Below, piece after piece: positions 12,101-21,082 of a DNA stretch of 64,000 nucleotides; the stretch's first letter is position 1, and each line of letters opens with the position of its first letter. The notes beneath the pieces were generated by a model. It did not search any database. It saw only the letters and a program-made list of their open reading frames with translations, and was not told the origin of the DNA. Where the stretch lies: NCBI GenBank assembly GCA_009760855.2, contig WPIO01000092.1, positions 1,548,501 through 1,612,500 of the forward strand. Direction: 5' to 3'. This DNA comes from Cristatella mucedo. Lineage: Eukaryota; Bryozoa; Phylactolaemata; Cristatellidae. The translations under genes were made by a program, and so were the position numbers.

Positions 12101-13175
12101 GCCGGTGCAAAGCACCGCGATCGACGGCTACGAACGAACGACAGCGACGAGTCCTTCCGGTCACCTAACTCTTGATGGGCACTCAGAAATTCGCCTGCAG
12201 CTCTTCGCGTGCCGAACAGCGACCGACAGCATCTGGTACAAGGGCTGGATAGGAAAGACGAGCGCAACTAAAAAGCATGACGCTTGCAACCCAAGGTCGG
12301 CCGGCGAGGTCGTGGTGCACGACGTGCAGCATCCTGCTCCTTGCGAGAGCTCTCGCTGTTTTGCCGATCGTTCCCCAACCCCATTCGGCTGCCGAAGGTT
12401 TCGGGGCTCTTCCAGGCGAAACACTTAAAATTTATATTTTCGCTCAGCCAGCTGCGAAAACCAAGGCGATAGCGTCGCACGAAGCAGGTGAACCGGACCC
12501 GAGGCCCCGTCGGGGGCCGCCAATGGTCTGAAGAGTCCTTTGTTAGGAGCTCGAGGGTGCACGCAAATAAGGGAAACCCGACGTGAGCCTGCCCACCTCC
12601 AACGCACGAGAGCCGCCGCCGGGCGCGGCGCGTGCGTGCGACCGTCGCAGCAGCCGCCGCCGGGCAGGCAGGCAGCGCGTCGAGGCGGAAACGCTCCGAC
12701 AGCCGAGATCAAGCCGCGAGAGAGAGAGGGCGCGTCCTCCGACGAGTCGTCGCCGCCGCTGCGCAGGCGAGCCGCCGCGAGCCCACGGACCGGCGGTGCG
12801 GCCGCCGACGCTAGCGGCTGCCGCACCGGGCCGATGCCGCCGCGCGCGTCGCGGCCGAGCTCAACTGACCTGGGCGGGCGACGAGCGGAAGCGGCCGTAG
12901 AGCAGAGCGAACGCCAGGACGGCGGCGCACGTCACCAGGGCGTAGGTGACGGCGCTGCTCCTCTGCAGCGTTTTCACGGCGCCCTCGATGTGAGCGCCGC
13001 CGTCTCCGTCGGCCAGCGCCACGGCCAGCGCGCGCGCTCCCCACACGATCAGGATGATGCCGACCTTGTAGGCGACGGAGAAGTTCCGCAGCATGTAAGC
13101 GCACCGCGCGCCCACACCGGCCGGCATCGCGCCCGCCGACGACCGCCGCGCCACCGCTTGTTCCGGTCGTGTCAT
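200..13175 (-). CDS. CYP51: CYP51, sterol 14-alpha-demethylase (gene span, 3' end off the window)
   Basis: Eight minus-strand exons join in phase into 482 codons of a cytochrome P450 of family 51, the ER enzyme that removes the 14-alpha methyl group of lanosterol-type sterols. Seen: an N-terminal hydrophobic anchor (about residues 77-93), the proline-rich hinge and PFLGHA start of the P450 fold, the family signature GVAYDVPN in the B' region, the I-helix motif AGQHTSS (363-369), the ExxR motif ETLR (426-429) and the GYTIPANHQ strand after it. The heme-cysteine loop and C-terminus would lie left of base 1, so the gene is partial by window edge, not visibly broken. Counting from the first ATG (13175) gives about 27 residues more than usual before the anchor; ATG 13094 gives a typical length. 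No frameshift was seen in any exon. Family assignment is firm; catalytic competence cannot be judged without the last exon(s). Confidence 0.94.
1060..1250 (-). mobile_element. LINE-A 3' end fragment
   Basis: On the minus strand it ends in the shared tail (GCCTAGAAAGAGATTCAGTT, then a TCATTATTATC microsatellite). Upstream it has the degraded CATGTTGACTCTGTG motif seen in longer copies. This is 5'-truncated non-LTR retrotransposon debris. Confidence 0.7.
3242..3338 (+). repeat. (GA)n microsatellite at CYP51 exon 7 donor
   Basis: Almost pure GA, with a short GAAAAAG interruption near 3272-3288, ending against the CYP51 exon 7 donor. On the coding strand the intron reads GTGAGCTCTCTCTC. Confidence 0.95.
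3343..3649 (-). CDS. CYP51: CYP51 exon 7 (I-helix and ExxR)
   Basis: 307 bp. It encodes [20 protein letters not shown] then [11 protein letters not shown] (I helix, oxygen activation), [14 protein letters not shown] and [16 protein letters not shown] (ExxR of the K helix), ending VAPQ at CAG|GTGAGC. Six bases after the exon end the intron turns into a pure CT/GA tract about 95 bp long. Confidence 0.95.
3821..4076 (-). CDS. CYP51: CYP51 exon 6
   Basis: 256 bp encoding [20 protein letters not shown] then the [10 protein letters not shown] block and [13 protein letters not shown]. The acceptor is CTCAG|GC and the donor AA|GTGAGC; the split codon restores Lys. A second copy of the acceptor sequence sits 34 bp upstream in the intron (see the duplication at 4069-4124). 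Confidence 0.94.
4069..4124 (+). repeat. Duplicated 3' splice-site segment beside CYP51 exon 6
   Basis: The sequence CTCCCTGCCTGAGAATGAGG occurs at about 4069 and again at about 4103, a direct repeat with 34-bp offset. On the coding (minus) strand the copy nearer the exon is the acceptor used by the CYP51 reading frame; the other is a decoy acceptor in the intron. Confidence 0.8.
4077..5586. other. CYP51 intron 5 contents
   Basis: About 1.5 kb, with the decoy acceptor duplication at its exon 6 end and a tRNA-like SINE-2 copy at about 4976-5105. No other coding or repeat signal was recognised. Confidence 0.5.
4976..5105 (+). mobile_element. SINE-2 copy
   Basis: Head GGTTTAGCTCAGTGGTTAAG (A-box-like), damaged B box GGACTCGACCCCGTGGC, then AGAGAGACTAAGTTCTCTTA and an AT-rich end. 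Confidence 0.65.
5587..5643 (-). CDS. CYP51: CYP51 exon 5 (57-bp micro-exon)
   Basis: Very short exon between acceptor CTTTGCAG and donor G|GTAAGG. It encodes [18 protein letters not shown], aligning without gaps to the family between exon 4 and the HGxEIR motif. Both split codons (Ser on entry, Gly on exit) are restored correctly, which confirms it. Confidence 0.93.
6116..6192 (+). repeat. (GA)n microsatellite
   Basis: Pure GA run with a few AAA interruptions at its right end, in CYP51 intron 4. Confidence 0.95.
6243..6410 (-). mobile_element. SINE-1 copy, reverse
   Basis: TAGCTGATTTAACAGCCTCT, GTATAGTGGCAGAAAAGCCT, GGGACCGAGGTCGTGACCGA and a head ending AGCGTGCCATCGAGGCTCAC. It abuts an AATAATAATA run. 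Confidence 0.82.
7375..7765 (+). repeat. 17-bp minisatellite, about 23 copies
   Basis: Tandem copies of GTGCCGCGCTCTCGCCT, nearly all identical, with one shortened stretch near 7487-7510. Because 17 is not a multiple of 3 and the unit has no stop on either strand, it opens several frames; the long ORFs here are not genes. It lies in CYP51 intron 4, close to the exon 4 donor. Confidence 0.95.
7851..7977 (-). CDS. CYP51: CYP51 exon 4
   Basis: 127 bp, starting phase 0 and leaving one base of a split Ser codon. It encodes [20 protein letters not shown] (the C-helix region) and CWGDSGEI. The donor is AA|GTGCGT. The 17-bp minisatellite at 7375-7765 begins only about 85 bp into the following intron. 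Confidence 0.94.
8010..8535 (-). mobile_element. LINE-A 3' end (5'-truncated)
   Basis: The minus strand carries the end of the reverse-transcriptase ORF (the part corresponding to [19 protein letters not shown] in better copies, here mutated), the 3' UTR with CATGCTGACCCTGTGCATGTC, the AAGTGCCTAGAAAAAGATTT tail and an (ATT)n end. It fills most of CYP51 intron 3. Confidence 0.8.
8844..9020 (-). CDS. CYP51: CYP51 exon 3 (B-C region signature)
   Basis: 59 codons, phase 0/0 (acceptor TTTTTTAG, donor GAT|GTAAGG). It contains [20 protein letters not shown] and ends [14 protein letters not shown], the substrate-recognition signature that separates CYP51 from other P450 families. Confidence 0.95.
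9221..9325 (-). CDS. CYP51: CYP51 exon 2
   Basis: 35 codons, phase 0 on both sides (acceptor GTCGCAG, donor CAG|GTGAGC). It encodes [20 protein letters not shown], the start of the P450 fold with the PFLGHA box typical of CYP51, ending in KAYKQ just before YGPVF of the next exon. Confidence 0.93.
9465..9562 (+). repeat. 13-bp minisatellite, about 7 copies
   Basis: Tandem unit ATGCGGAGGGCGG, essentially identical copies, in CYP51 intron 1 about 140 bp upstream of exon 2. Any reading frame through it is an artefact of the repeat. Confidence 0.92.
9645..9895 (-). mobile_element. LINE-A reverse transcriptase fragment
   Basis: The minus strand encodes [20 protein letters not shown] and [10 protein letters not shown], matching the post-YADD part of the longer copy at 22-23 kb. 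Both ends are cut; it is non-functional debris in CYP51 intron 1. Confidence 0.8.
11545..11865 (+). mobile_element. LINE-B 3' end fragment
   Basis: Contains the C-terminal non-LTR motif equivalent to GPRLWNSLP (here CAGGTCCCAGACTGTGGAAC), then a serine/tyrosine-rich end and the 3' UTR with AACACCCACATGGTCTTTAT and GGAGTTACAGACGGAGATA. The same block recurs at 19895-20222, 31600-31970 and 58125-58665. Confidence 0.75.
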
Positions 13176-13800
13176 GTCGCTCGCCCGCGCGCTCGCTCGC
13201 GAGCGAGGGCGCAGCGGCTACTTCGGATCGGCCGAGCGCCGACGTTAGGCGATATTAATGCGCGTCAGACGCGGCGCGCGCGAAGGCCGTCGTCCGCCCC
13301 GCTGTCGAGCGTTCGGTGGCCGACGTGCGCCGCACGCCGGATCACACAGCTATCACACAGCGGCGCACTGATCCGCCAGCTGGAGCCGCGCGCGCCTATT
13401 GGTTGGCCGACGTCGCCTCATCGGCCGGCTAACCGCATCGTACGTGCCGGCTGAACGGCGCGCATCCGCCGCCGCCTGCGCGTTGCCTAGCGCGCCGGGC
13501 ACCCGGGCGGGGTGGGGGGGGGGAACAGTTTCTTCCGCTCTCCCGTCCGGCGGCGGTTGGCGGGCTCGCGAACAGCTCTCGATCTACGCGAAGCGGGGAA
13601 CCAGGGTGCATGACCCGCGGTCTAACGCGTATTGAAAGAGGTTCGGCCGAATTGGAAGGATGCAGGCAACGCCGCGCTGCCGGCGGCCGGCGCTTCGGAG
13701 CTTCTCGTAAAGCCAGGCCAGGCCGACATTTGCTGGCGATAAGGCGGCGCGCTCAATCGGCCGGATTACGACTTGATATTCATTATTGGCGCTTCGTGAA
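12550..13800. promoter_or_regulatory. CpG-dense 5' region of CYP51
   Basis: By eye the stretch is strongly GC-rich with frequent CG dinucleotides, unlike the AT-richer DNA on either side. It covers CYP51 exon 1 and about 600 bp upstream, as expected for a CpG-island promoter. No TATA box or specific factor site was identified. Long open frames on the opposite strand here are a by-product of GC richness. Confidence 0.5.
12870..13175 (-). CDS. CYP51: CYP51 exon 1 (N-terminus, membrane anchor)
   Basis: Open from ATG 13175 for 102 codons to a CAG|GTCAGT donor, phase 0. In-frame ATGs occur at 13175, 13127 and 13094. The third ([10 protein letters not shown]) gives 75 residues in this exon, close to the usual leader of animal CYP51. 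A hydrophobic segment ([18 protein letters not shown]) precedes the basic RFRS linker. This part is weakly conserved in the family, so its identity rests on position, phase and topology. It lies in GC-rich, CpG-dense DNA. Confidence 0.8.
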
Positions 13801-14533
13801 TCATAACTCCAAGGAGCCGAGCACGCGATAACCTATAGCCGCGGGTGCATAGAAGCGGAAGCCGCCTAATAGGCTCGCAGCGGCGCTCTGGGGTGTGGTG
13901 CCGCCGCCGCCGCGGTGCTGAAGGGCGGCTGCTGCTGCAGCATCGCTTGTTCTTGCAGCAGCGTCAGATCCGCTATGGGCACATAGCAGTGCTCGTAGCA
14001 GGCCGTTCAACGTGGTCGCCAGCGTATGTGTATATATATTTACGTTAAATGAATGCGTTTTTAGTTATCTTTTTAGGTTAGGGCTTAGGATTGTGCGTTG
14101 ACTATGGCATGGTTGTATCGTTTGGTCTGGGGTTTACGGCTGCTGGTATACTAGTTGGATTTTGTATTTTTTGCATTTGAGTTTTGGGGTTTACAGTTTT
14201 AGCTCTCGAGGTTTAGAGTTTTGTATTTAGATATCGGAGGGAAACTCCAAATGGAAAAGATATCTGAAAACGTGTTTATTTGACGTAGATATAAAGCTAC
14301 GCTGGCGACCGTGTTGAACGGTCTGACATTGCTGTATGAGCAAACGACACATCGAGGCCATTGAGCCCGGTGAGAGCTGTTACACATCGAGGCCGCGGTT
14401 GAACGCATGTAACCATCTGTCGATGCAAAATAGACTTCTCTACGCTATGGATGCGGACTTGTTATGTCTGTTAAGGTATAGGCACGCTTTGCTGCCGCGT
14501 TCCACTAATGGTGGCATAACCGGGTGCGATTGA

Positions 14534-14638
14534 TGCTGCACCTACAAGTCACTAGCGGTGGTTCACAGATTCTATTGATGCTTATTATTGTTATTATTAT
14601 GCTGCACCTATGAGTCACTAGCGGCGGTTCATAGATTC
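14534..14638 (+). repeat. Imperfect direct repeat around an ATT run
   Basis: About 39 bp beginning TGCTGCACCTACAAGTCACT occurs at 14534-14572 and, with a few changes, at 14600-14638; between them is a short TTATTATTGTTATTATTAT run. Confidence 0.75.
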
Positions 14639-15055
14639 AGGGCTTCGCCCGTATTTGGGGTGCACCGTCTGACACTAGCGCCGCTACGAGCACTGCGTTC
14701 GATGCCTAGTTCTGTCCGGACGTGGAAGCCTCTGAATACCGCGTCTGTAACACTGGCAGAGTACAGAGTGAACCGGATGCGAAATGAAATGCCGACTATT
14801 TCGATCCTACATCGATACTGACAGCGTTGGTTCACCCCTCCGAGATGACGCAAAGCGTCGTCTGCTACGTCTTAAACCATTGGCATGCTAACTAAACCAA
14901 CCGGGTTATGGCAGTTACGACGTATTTCAATTTGTTGTCCTTGGGTACACTGTGTCTGTTCTCCTAATCCGTTGTGCTTATAGTGAATAGAAACTCACCA
15001 TCGTTCACGAAAACTTTGCTTCCATCGTCCGGACAGTGATATTTTGAAATTCTTC

Positions 15056-15215
15056 TAGTTGATTTAACGCCTCATTTATATAGCGGCAGAAGAGCCTTCG
15101 GGGATGTCACTGCCTCTTGCAGCGGTCAATACAGAATCGCCCACTGCAGAAGTCCAACCCATGACCTTCATGACCGCGGTCGTGAAGAGCGAGCACCTCA
15201 ACTCTGGGCTAAGAA
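15056..15215 (-). mobile_element. SINE-1 copy
   Basis: tRNA-derived SINE, reverse orientation, diverged. On the plus strand it starts TTGATTTAACGCCTCATTTA, continues with GCGGCAGAAGAGCC and ends in a tRNA-like head with a weak B box. Confidence 0.7.
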
Positions 15216-15261
15216 CGGAGGCAATATGCCTAAAATAAAATAGAAAATAGCCATAAATAAA

Positions 15262-15420
15262 TAACTCATTTGTATAGCGCTCCAAGAGAGCTTTATCTCT
15301 ATTCAGGCGCTTCACACATGCCACGGGGCTCGAGCCCATGACCTCGGCCGGACCAAGGTCTGGCCGAGGTCATGGGCTCGAGCCCAGGTTAGGCCGAGCA
15401 CTTTAACCGCTGGGACAACT
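15262..15420 (-). mobile_element. SINE-2 copy with internal fold-back
   Basis: Reverse-oriented tRNA-like SINE whose tail resembles that of LINE-A (GCGCTCCAAGAGAGCTTTAT). Its B-box region is duplicated as a perfect 24-bp inverted repeat, 15326-15349 and 15362-15385, with a 12-bp loop. Confidence 0.7.
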
Positions 15421-15841
15421 ATTCTAGGCGTTTCTACAATAATGATAATGATACGTTTGATATAGCGCCTTCAGAGAACTCGATCTCTTTCTTTAGGCAC
15501 TTTAAATTTTCGCCACAAGAACTTTACATCCGTTGTCAGGAGCATGATATGTTGAAATTCTTTGATTTCGCCACTGCTTGCGGCGGTGGTGCGGACGTCA
15601 GGCTCTCGCATATAGCACTGTGCATTGTGCCGCTACCAAAATTAGTGAGTACAGACGTGGTTCTGGTCGGACTTGCTGCTGCACACGTGCTGATTCATCG
15701 GTCGCTGACGCTTAAGCTACTAATGCTTGGCATGGCCCAGTGTCCAAGTAATATCAGCGAGAAGTTTTGCGTCGGCGTAATTTAGCGGACGTTTTAGTAG
15801 TCTGCATAGGATCTTTACTCTACATAAAGAGTAAAAAAATA

Positions 15842-16012
15842 TTAGCTGATTTAACAGCCTCATCTGTACAGCGACAGAAGAGCGTTAGCGACTATCGCCG
15901 CCGCTTGCAGTTAGTTGGCAATGGAGGATCACCCACAATGCAATGCAGGATTTAAACCCACGACATTAGTCGTGACAAGCGAGCAGCGAACCCCCTAGGG
16001 GCCATCCCAGCG
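15842..16012 (-). mobile_element. SINE-1 copy
   Basis: Reverse orientation: begins TAGCTGATTTAACAGCCTCA, then CGACAGAAGAGCGTTAGCG and the tRNA-like head near 15950-16010. Confidence 0.75.
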
Positions 16013-16225
16013 CTAGATGACCATACCCGAGGTTCAGTTGTTGCCTCACTTCAGGCAGGGTTTCCCTAATCCGCAGTTTTAGCTTGCTTGAGAAAGTCGA
16101 ACTCGCAGAGTTGACTGCCCACGAACCAGTAAAACTCGATTGGGAGGTGAAAGTAACTCTTAATTATCAATGGTCAAACGAAAAGCGTCAACAGTCATGA
16201 GCGACTAGTAAAATCTTCCGGGTAA

Positions 16226-16446
16226 TTGGTGAAAGTCACTGAGCATGCTGCCACTAACCAAACATGCATGCTGACCCTGTGCATTGTACCCCTAACCACG
16301 TTATTCTTTTTTTTTTTATTGAGCATGCTATCACTAACCATTCGATTTTGCTTCATTTGCAGCAAATCTAAAGTGCCTAGAAAGAGACTGAGTTATCCGA
16401 GGGCGCTAGATCAAATGTGTTATTACTATTATTATTATTATTATTA
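16226..16446 (+). mobile_element. LINE-A 3' UTR and tail
   Basis: Contains GCATGCTGACCCTGTGCATT, the AAGTGCCTAGAAAGAGACTG tail and a terminal (TTA)n run. No reverse transcriptase remains. Confidence 0.8.
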
Positions 16447-17249
16447 AGTCGGAATAATCTCAGGTCTTCACTCCGTCCTAAGACAGAGTACGTAGAAATC
16501 TTACTCAAAAATACAAGCATCCTCTTTGTGGTTTGAGTATATTCAGGCCGGTACCGCTCCTTCCTTAAACAGCTGTCAGGAGCATCACCGATGGTGCATA
16601 GCTGTGGTCCGCCTGTGGTGTGGTTTGGACAGGCCGGTAACCACAGTCAGATGGTGGACTCACCATCGGGGTCGGCCAAAACACAGCCGTGGGCGAGGAG
16701 GGGGATTCAGTGGGGAGAGAGGGGCGAGTGAAGTCGTGCTCCCTCTGCTCTGCAGTAGAATAAACTGTTGGTGTTGGTTCTGTGCTGGCGTTCTTCGTGC
16801 AAGGCGTTCTTCGTGCAAGGCGCATCGAAGCACACTTTATAAAATGACAAAAGTTCGAATGCTCATTTGGAAGACTGATTTTTCGGATATTAACATGACC
16901 AAGATTCGGAAGTGCGTAGGCAGGTCGCTGACGGCTGATTTAATCAGCATGGGGGCTAATAATAAGCTTTGGTTATAGATGTAAACACTTTCAGACCACT
17001 GCAGCTTTATTCAATGGATAACTAGGAATATTCAGGCATGACCATATGCAAATTTTCGTTACCTCGCTTACTCATTTGGTGATTGAGCTCGTCAAGCCAT
17101 CGACCCCTATCACTATCAACGCCCATTGCGGTGAAGTGATCGTATGAACATGAGCGGATATTATTATCCACGGAACGTGTTTCTGTTTCACCATCCAAAA
17201 TTAGACGCTGTTCAAGAAACCTGCAGTCTTTTGACATGGATGTTAACTT

Positions 17250-17380
17250 CTGCCAACTTATCTCCCCCTTCTACTTCCCCTCCGGCCGACCGTCTTTCTT
17301 TAATGCAATGCCTCAACGCGACGCGACGCCAAGTCCTTGATGAATTTGCACCGCTCAAGTCCCAAAAGTTCTAAAGTCAC
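17250..17380 (+). mobile_element. Possible LINE ORF fragment
   Basis: One frame reads RRQVLDEFAPLKSQKF, resembling the endonuclease-reverse transcriptase linker of many non-LTR elements (LDxFAPLK). Too short to be sure. Confidence 0.35.
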
Positions 17381-18113
17381 TTTGCGCCCTCACCAGGGCC
17401 GTACGCCGCTTCGCATAGTCGTTCTGCACGGCCTTCGGAAGACTCGAAGCGGAAGCGGAAGCGCCCTGAATAGCAACGAGCAAATACAGGTGCTGCTGCT
17501 CACCCGGATCGGCGCCACTCGGCTGCTGCTGCATCTTCCTCTCGAATCCAAGCAGCCAGCCGACGAAGTCGCCGCCGCCATGGCTGTTAAAGCAGCCAAG
17601 CGCTTCACGAGGCCACTAGTCACTAGGCCGAGATAGCTCGCAGTTTGATCTCAGCGACGGTGCAGCGAGCGAGCGGAAACTCCGTAGCGGGCTTCAGCAC
17701 CTCACCCAGCCCGAAGCTCGGCACTCAGATCGCAACCGCTCGGCCCCGCGTTCACGTTCCGTCCGCCTTATCTAGATGCGCTCACCCAGCCCGTAATCCA
17801 GAGAATATGCTACAGATGCCCTAATTTAAAGAAACATGCCGTCAAAGCCGGGTAAGGGTACCGCGCTTCAGTCACACCGAAGGCGACAGGTTAATCCGAC
17901 GTAGCTGAGTGCCGGCCTACAACCCAAAAGGCACTTTCTCACCGGTGAAATCCGTTTTACTACAGAAAACAGCGGTTGTCAGACCATCTATTAAAAATTA
18001 TGAGCCTAGCTTCTTTGCGATAACGAAAGTTCGTCAGATCTTGCTGCTAAGTTCCGATTGAGATTTTGTGCAAACCGTAACGCAGAAACTGCTCTACTTC
18101 GGGTTGACCTGGT

Positions 18114-18290
18114 GAGCCGTGATGGCACGCTGGGTACGGCGGTTGCTTTTCACGACCTCGGTTCCGGTGTTGTGGGTTCGAGTCCTGCGGTGGGCGATCC
18201 TTTATCGCTACTGCAAGCGGTGGTGAAAGCTCTAACGGTTCTCCTGTCGCTATACAAAAGAGGCTGCTAAATGAGCTAGTATTTTTTTCT
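18114..18290 (+). mobile_element. SINE-1 copy
   Basis: Full structure: tRNA-like head starting GAGCCGTGATGGCACGCTGG, B box GGGTTCGAGTCCTGC, body GCGATCCTTTATCGC, and tail CGCTATACAAAAGAGGCTGC with a T-rich end. A 3' polymerase III-type T run follows. Confidence 0.85.
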
Positions 18291-18319
18291 GAGCAGTGAC
18301 CTTCTGGCTTCGTCAGGGT

Positions 18320-18900
18320 AGGGGGCTTTCTGCTGCTTCTTCTAGACATATCTGCAGCATTTGACACAGTTGACCATCATCTCCTTCTCTGTGGGCTCAG
18401 CAGTGACAGACTGAGTTAGTTCCTACCTACCTCAGTGAGAGATGTCAAGTATAGATATAGCTGGCTTTCGTCCATCCGGGGAGCCCTTAAAGTAAGAGAG
18501 TACCTCAGTATTTGGTCTCAGACCCCCTTCTTTTTGCTATCTCTTCTTTCCCTCTCGCCGATGTCATGGCATAACATACCTTTGTCTTTGGTCTCGACGC
18601 TAATGACGCTTAGATCTACCTATCCTTCGGCCTTTCTAAGTCCTATTCCTAATCCAACTCGCTTATTATCCCTAATAAGAATAATAATAATAACTGATTC
18701 GTTGTAGCGCCCTCAGAGAACCGTGCAGCGAGACTAGATGAAATTCACAAAAGAATGGCCACAAACTTTCTGGAGCTTAACGATGATAAGATCAGCCTAA
18801 TAGCTTCAGAAATGCCTAGTGTCACTCTTAACTTGAATGACGCCGTCAGCAATATTAATTTTTCCGGCATCACTGAAGTAGCATCTGCGCGGGCAGGCTA
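18320..18900 (+). mobile_element. LINE reverse transcriptase fragments
   Basis: Frames in this stretch read AFDTVDHHLLLCGLSSD (RT palm motif A region) and, after a gap, FLELNDDKISLIASEMPS, both typical of CR1/Jockey-like non-LTR enzymes. Stops and frame changes show it is dead. Confidence 0.65.
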
Positions 18901-18904
18901 TTTC

Positions 18905-19065
18905 AAAACTAAAGTGGGCCTCAGCAAGGCTTGGGTGCCTGCACTTTACAACCCAGGTCATGGGTTCGAGTCGCGCCACAAGCAATCCTCTATTTCCCAG
19001 TGCAAGCGATAACGATAACCGTTCAGGCTTTTCCGCCGCTTTATAAATGAGGCCGGTTGACAAGC
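18905..19065 (+). mobile_element. Diverged SINE-1 copy
   Basis: Has CATGGGTTCGAGTCGCGCCA (B box) and a body ending GCTTTATAAATGAGGCCGGT. The head is poorly conserved. Confidence 0.55.
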
Positions 19066-19079
19066 TAACCTCCTACTTG

Positions 19080-19760
19080 GCCTACACTGTCAAGTCGGCC
19101 TACTTTTCAGCTGAGTAATATGGCCAAAATCAGGCTCTGCTTAGGAAAGAGCATCACAGCCACACTATTACAGATGTAACATACGTTTGTCGCATAGCAT
19201 CTAAATTAAAACTACAACCCTCCTTAATCAGGACTCCTGGCCTCCGCCCTTAATCGTCTGCAGCCAGCTGGCACTAAACCCAGCAGTTCGTCTATTGTGT
19301 TGTCAACGGCTGAGCTGCTACATCGCACTACTCTGCAATCTTCGCTAGCGCCGCGCGAAACATCGAATCGCCTTTTATGATCCTCTCCACAATGGAGCTC
19401 CACGAGCTATCGCCGCCTACCTAACCGACCACTTAACTCATCCAGTCACGTGCTCTCGAACCGACCACCCGTCAGCTTCCGGAAGCTCGCCGACGGTTTC
19501 TTACACCGAATCAAAATATTGTATGGTGATTGGGCCTTCAGTTGCTATGCATCGAAAGTCTGGAGCTCGCTTCCGGCTTCTGCTGTCCCCAGCAGCAATG
19601 ACTGTGCATCATTTTTAAGTCGCAGCTAAAGAAGCATCTGTTCCACTCAGCTTTCCTGGCGCCGCGATAAACTTACCATTCTTTCAATTCGCTTTTCGTG
19701 CGCATCATTCATGCGCCTGTTACGTCATATTAACTCGTGACCCTGAGTGTCTTCAAAGTG
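19080..19760 (+). mobile_element. Degenerate LINE reverse transcriptase C-terminus
   Basis: Broken frames include a stretch like YGDWAFSCYASKVWSSLPAS (19530-19590), the usual C-terminal block of these LINEs. No 3' (ATT)n tail follows directly. Confidence 0.5.
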
Positions 19761-19894
19761 CGTTTAAAGTGTCCACAAAGACTAAGTGGGTGTTACGCTC
19801 GAGAGTTTTCCGAAACGCACTCAAAGCCTATGTGACTTTTGGTACGCATTAGGCAGCCAACAGACTTCCTCTCACGCAACAAAGAGAAAGTGAG

Positions 19895-20222
19895 AAGCAT
19901 GGCTTTAGCTCTGCAGGTCCTAGACTGTGGAACTCGCTTCCACAATTCTTACGCAACGACAACTGCTCTCCTACTGCCGACTATGGCACATCCTTTTCAA
20001 CGGTCCTGAGCTGCTACTTCCATGCTACTCACTACCTCAACTGCTCTCCTGACTCTGCTTTGCTTCCCACTTTCTCTTTGTTGCGTGAGACGAAGACTGT
20101 TGGATACCGAATGCGTACCGAAAGCCGCTTAGGCTGTGAGTGCGCTACACAAAACTCTCCTGCGTAACACCCACATGGTCTTTATGACTTTGTGGAGTTA
20201 CAGACGGAGATAAATTACATTA
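19895..20222 (+). mobile_element. LINE-B 3' end
   Basis: Same block as at 11545-11865: CAGGTCCTAGACTGTGGAAC through GGAGTTACAGACGGAGATAA, ending in a short ATTACATTACAT run. It is flanked by reverse-oriented pieces of the same family (about 19765-19890 and 20225-20340). Confidence 0.75.
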
Positions 20223-20361
20223 CATAGCTGCGTCAGGAGGGCAGTCGAGGAAGTGAGTAGCGCGGAAGTAGCCGCTCAGGACGGCTGGACAGGATGTGCC
20301 CTGTCGGAAGGAGGATAGCAGATGTCGTTGCGAGATGACGCGTCTCGAAAACCTGCCTCGC

Positions 20362-20495
20362 TGGTTTGGCCAGTGGTTAAGGTGCTCGCCCCGACCCAGG
20401 TGTGGTCGAGGTCGTGGGCTCTAGACCCGTGGCACACGTGAAGCGCCTGAATAGAGATTAAGTTCTCTCAGGACGCTAAACAAATGAATAATATA
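20362..20495 (+). mobile_element. SINE-2 copy
   Basis: tRNA-like head (GCCAGTGGTTAAGGTGCTCG, B-box region GTCGTGGGCTCTAGACCCG) followed by a tail (GAAGCGCCTGAATAGAGATT, then AAGTTCTCTCAGGACGC) that resembles the 3' end of LINE-A, and an AT-rich end. Confidence 0.75.
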
Positions 20496-20497
20496 TG

Positions 20498-20512
<15 letters not shown>

Positions 20513-20557
<45 letters not shown>
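20513..20557 (+). repeat. (GT)n microsatellite
   Basis: Uninterrupted GT run directly after a short TA run at the end of the SINE-2 copy. Confidence 0.95.
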
Positions 20558-20560
<3 letters not shown>

Positions 20561-21042
20561 ACATTTTAACCTCTAAACCATTACTGCGATCGTTATGTCT
20601 GCCAAGGTTGATGACTGGAAGCTGTATGCACCACTCGACTTGCACTATCCACGTGACGGTTTGCCCGCCTCCTGGGTTCACTGACGCCTCCAGGGTTCAC
20701 TGAAGCTCGGTCCACTCAACCCGCTCTGTATGGCTCTTTTTATGGCTGAATGCAAGTGTTGCTTCTATGACCACTTGGTTGCGTAGCTTGAAAGAGTTTG
20801 TGATCGGACGCCGAAAATTCTTATTGCTGACACGGTCTGTTCCCTAGGCTGATGTTATGCTATCCAAAAGTTAATTCTACGAATAGGGTCCCGTAATTTT
20901 TTCGGAACTGTTTGAGCTAATTTGACCCTCACCTCTGATTTTGTAGGTGATTGATCCGACTTCCTAAGACATCGAGACATCCTCGTTCGCCCAAAAGCGT
21001 CTGCAGTACGAACAACCTCATATCTGAGATTGGGTAACTTAT

Positions 21043-21082
<40 letters not shown>

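Larger units (their letters stand above)
9326..12869. other. CYP51 intron 1 contents
   Basis: About 3.5 kb: a 13-bp minisatellite (9465-9562), a minus-strand LINE-A reverse-transcriptase fragment (9645-9895), a probable LINE tail (10795-10950) and a plus-strand LINE-B 3' end (11545-11865). The stretches 9900-10790 and 11870-12540 hold nothing I can assign. Confidence 0.55.

Noticed and set aside
12540-13454. 304-codon plus-strand open frame
   Set aside because: Lies antisense to CYP51 exon 1 in CpG-rich DNA, where stops are rare; Arg/Ala/Pro-rich with no domain.
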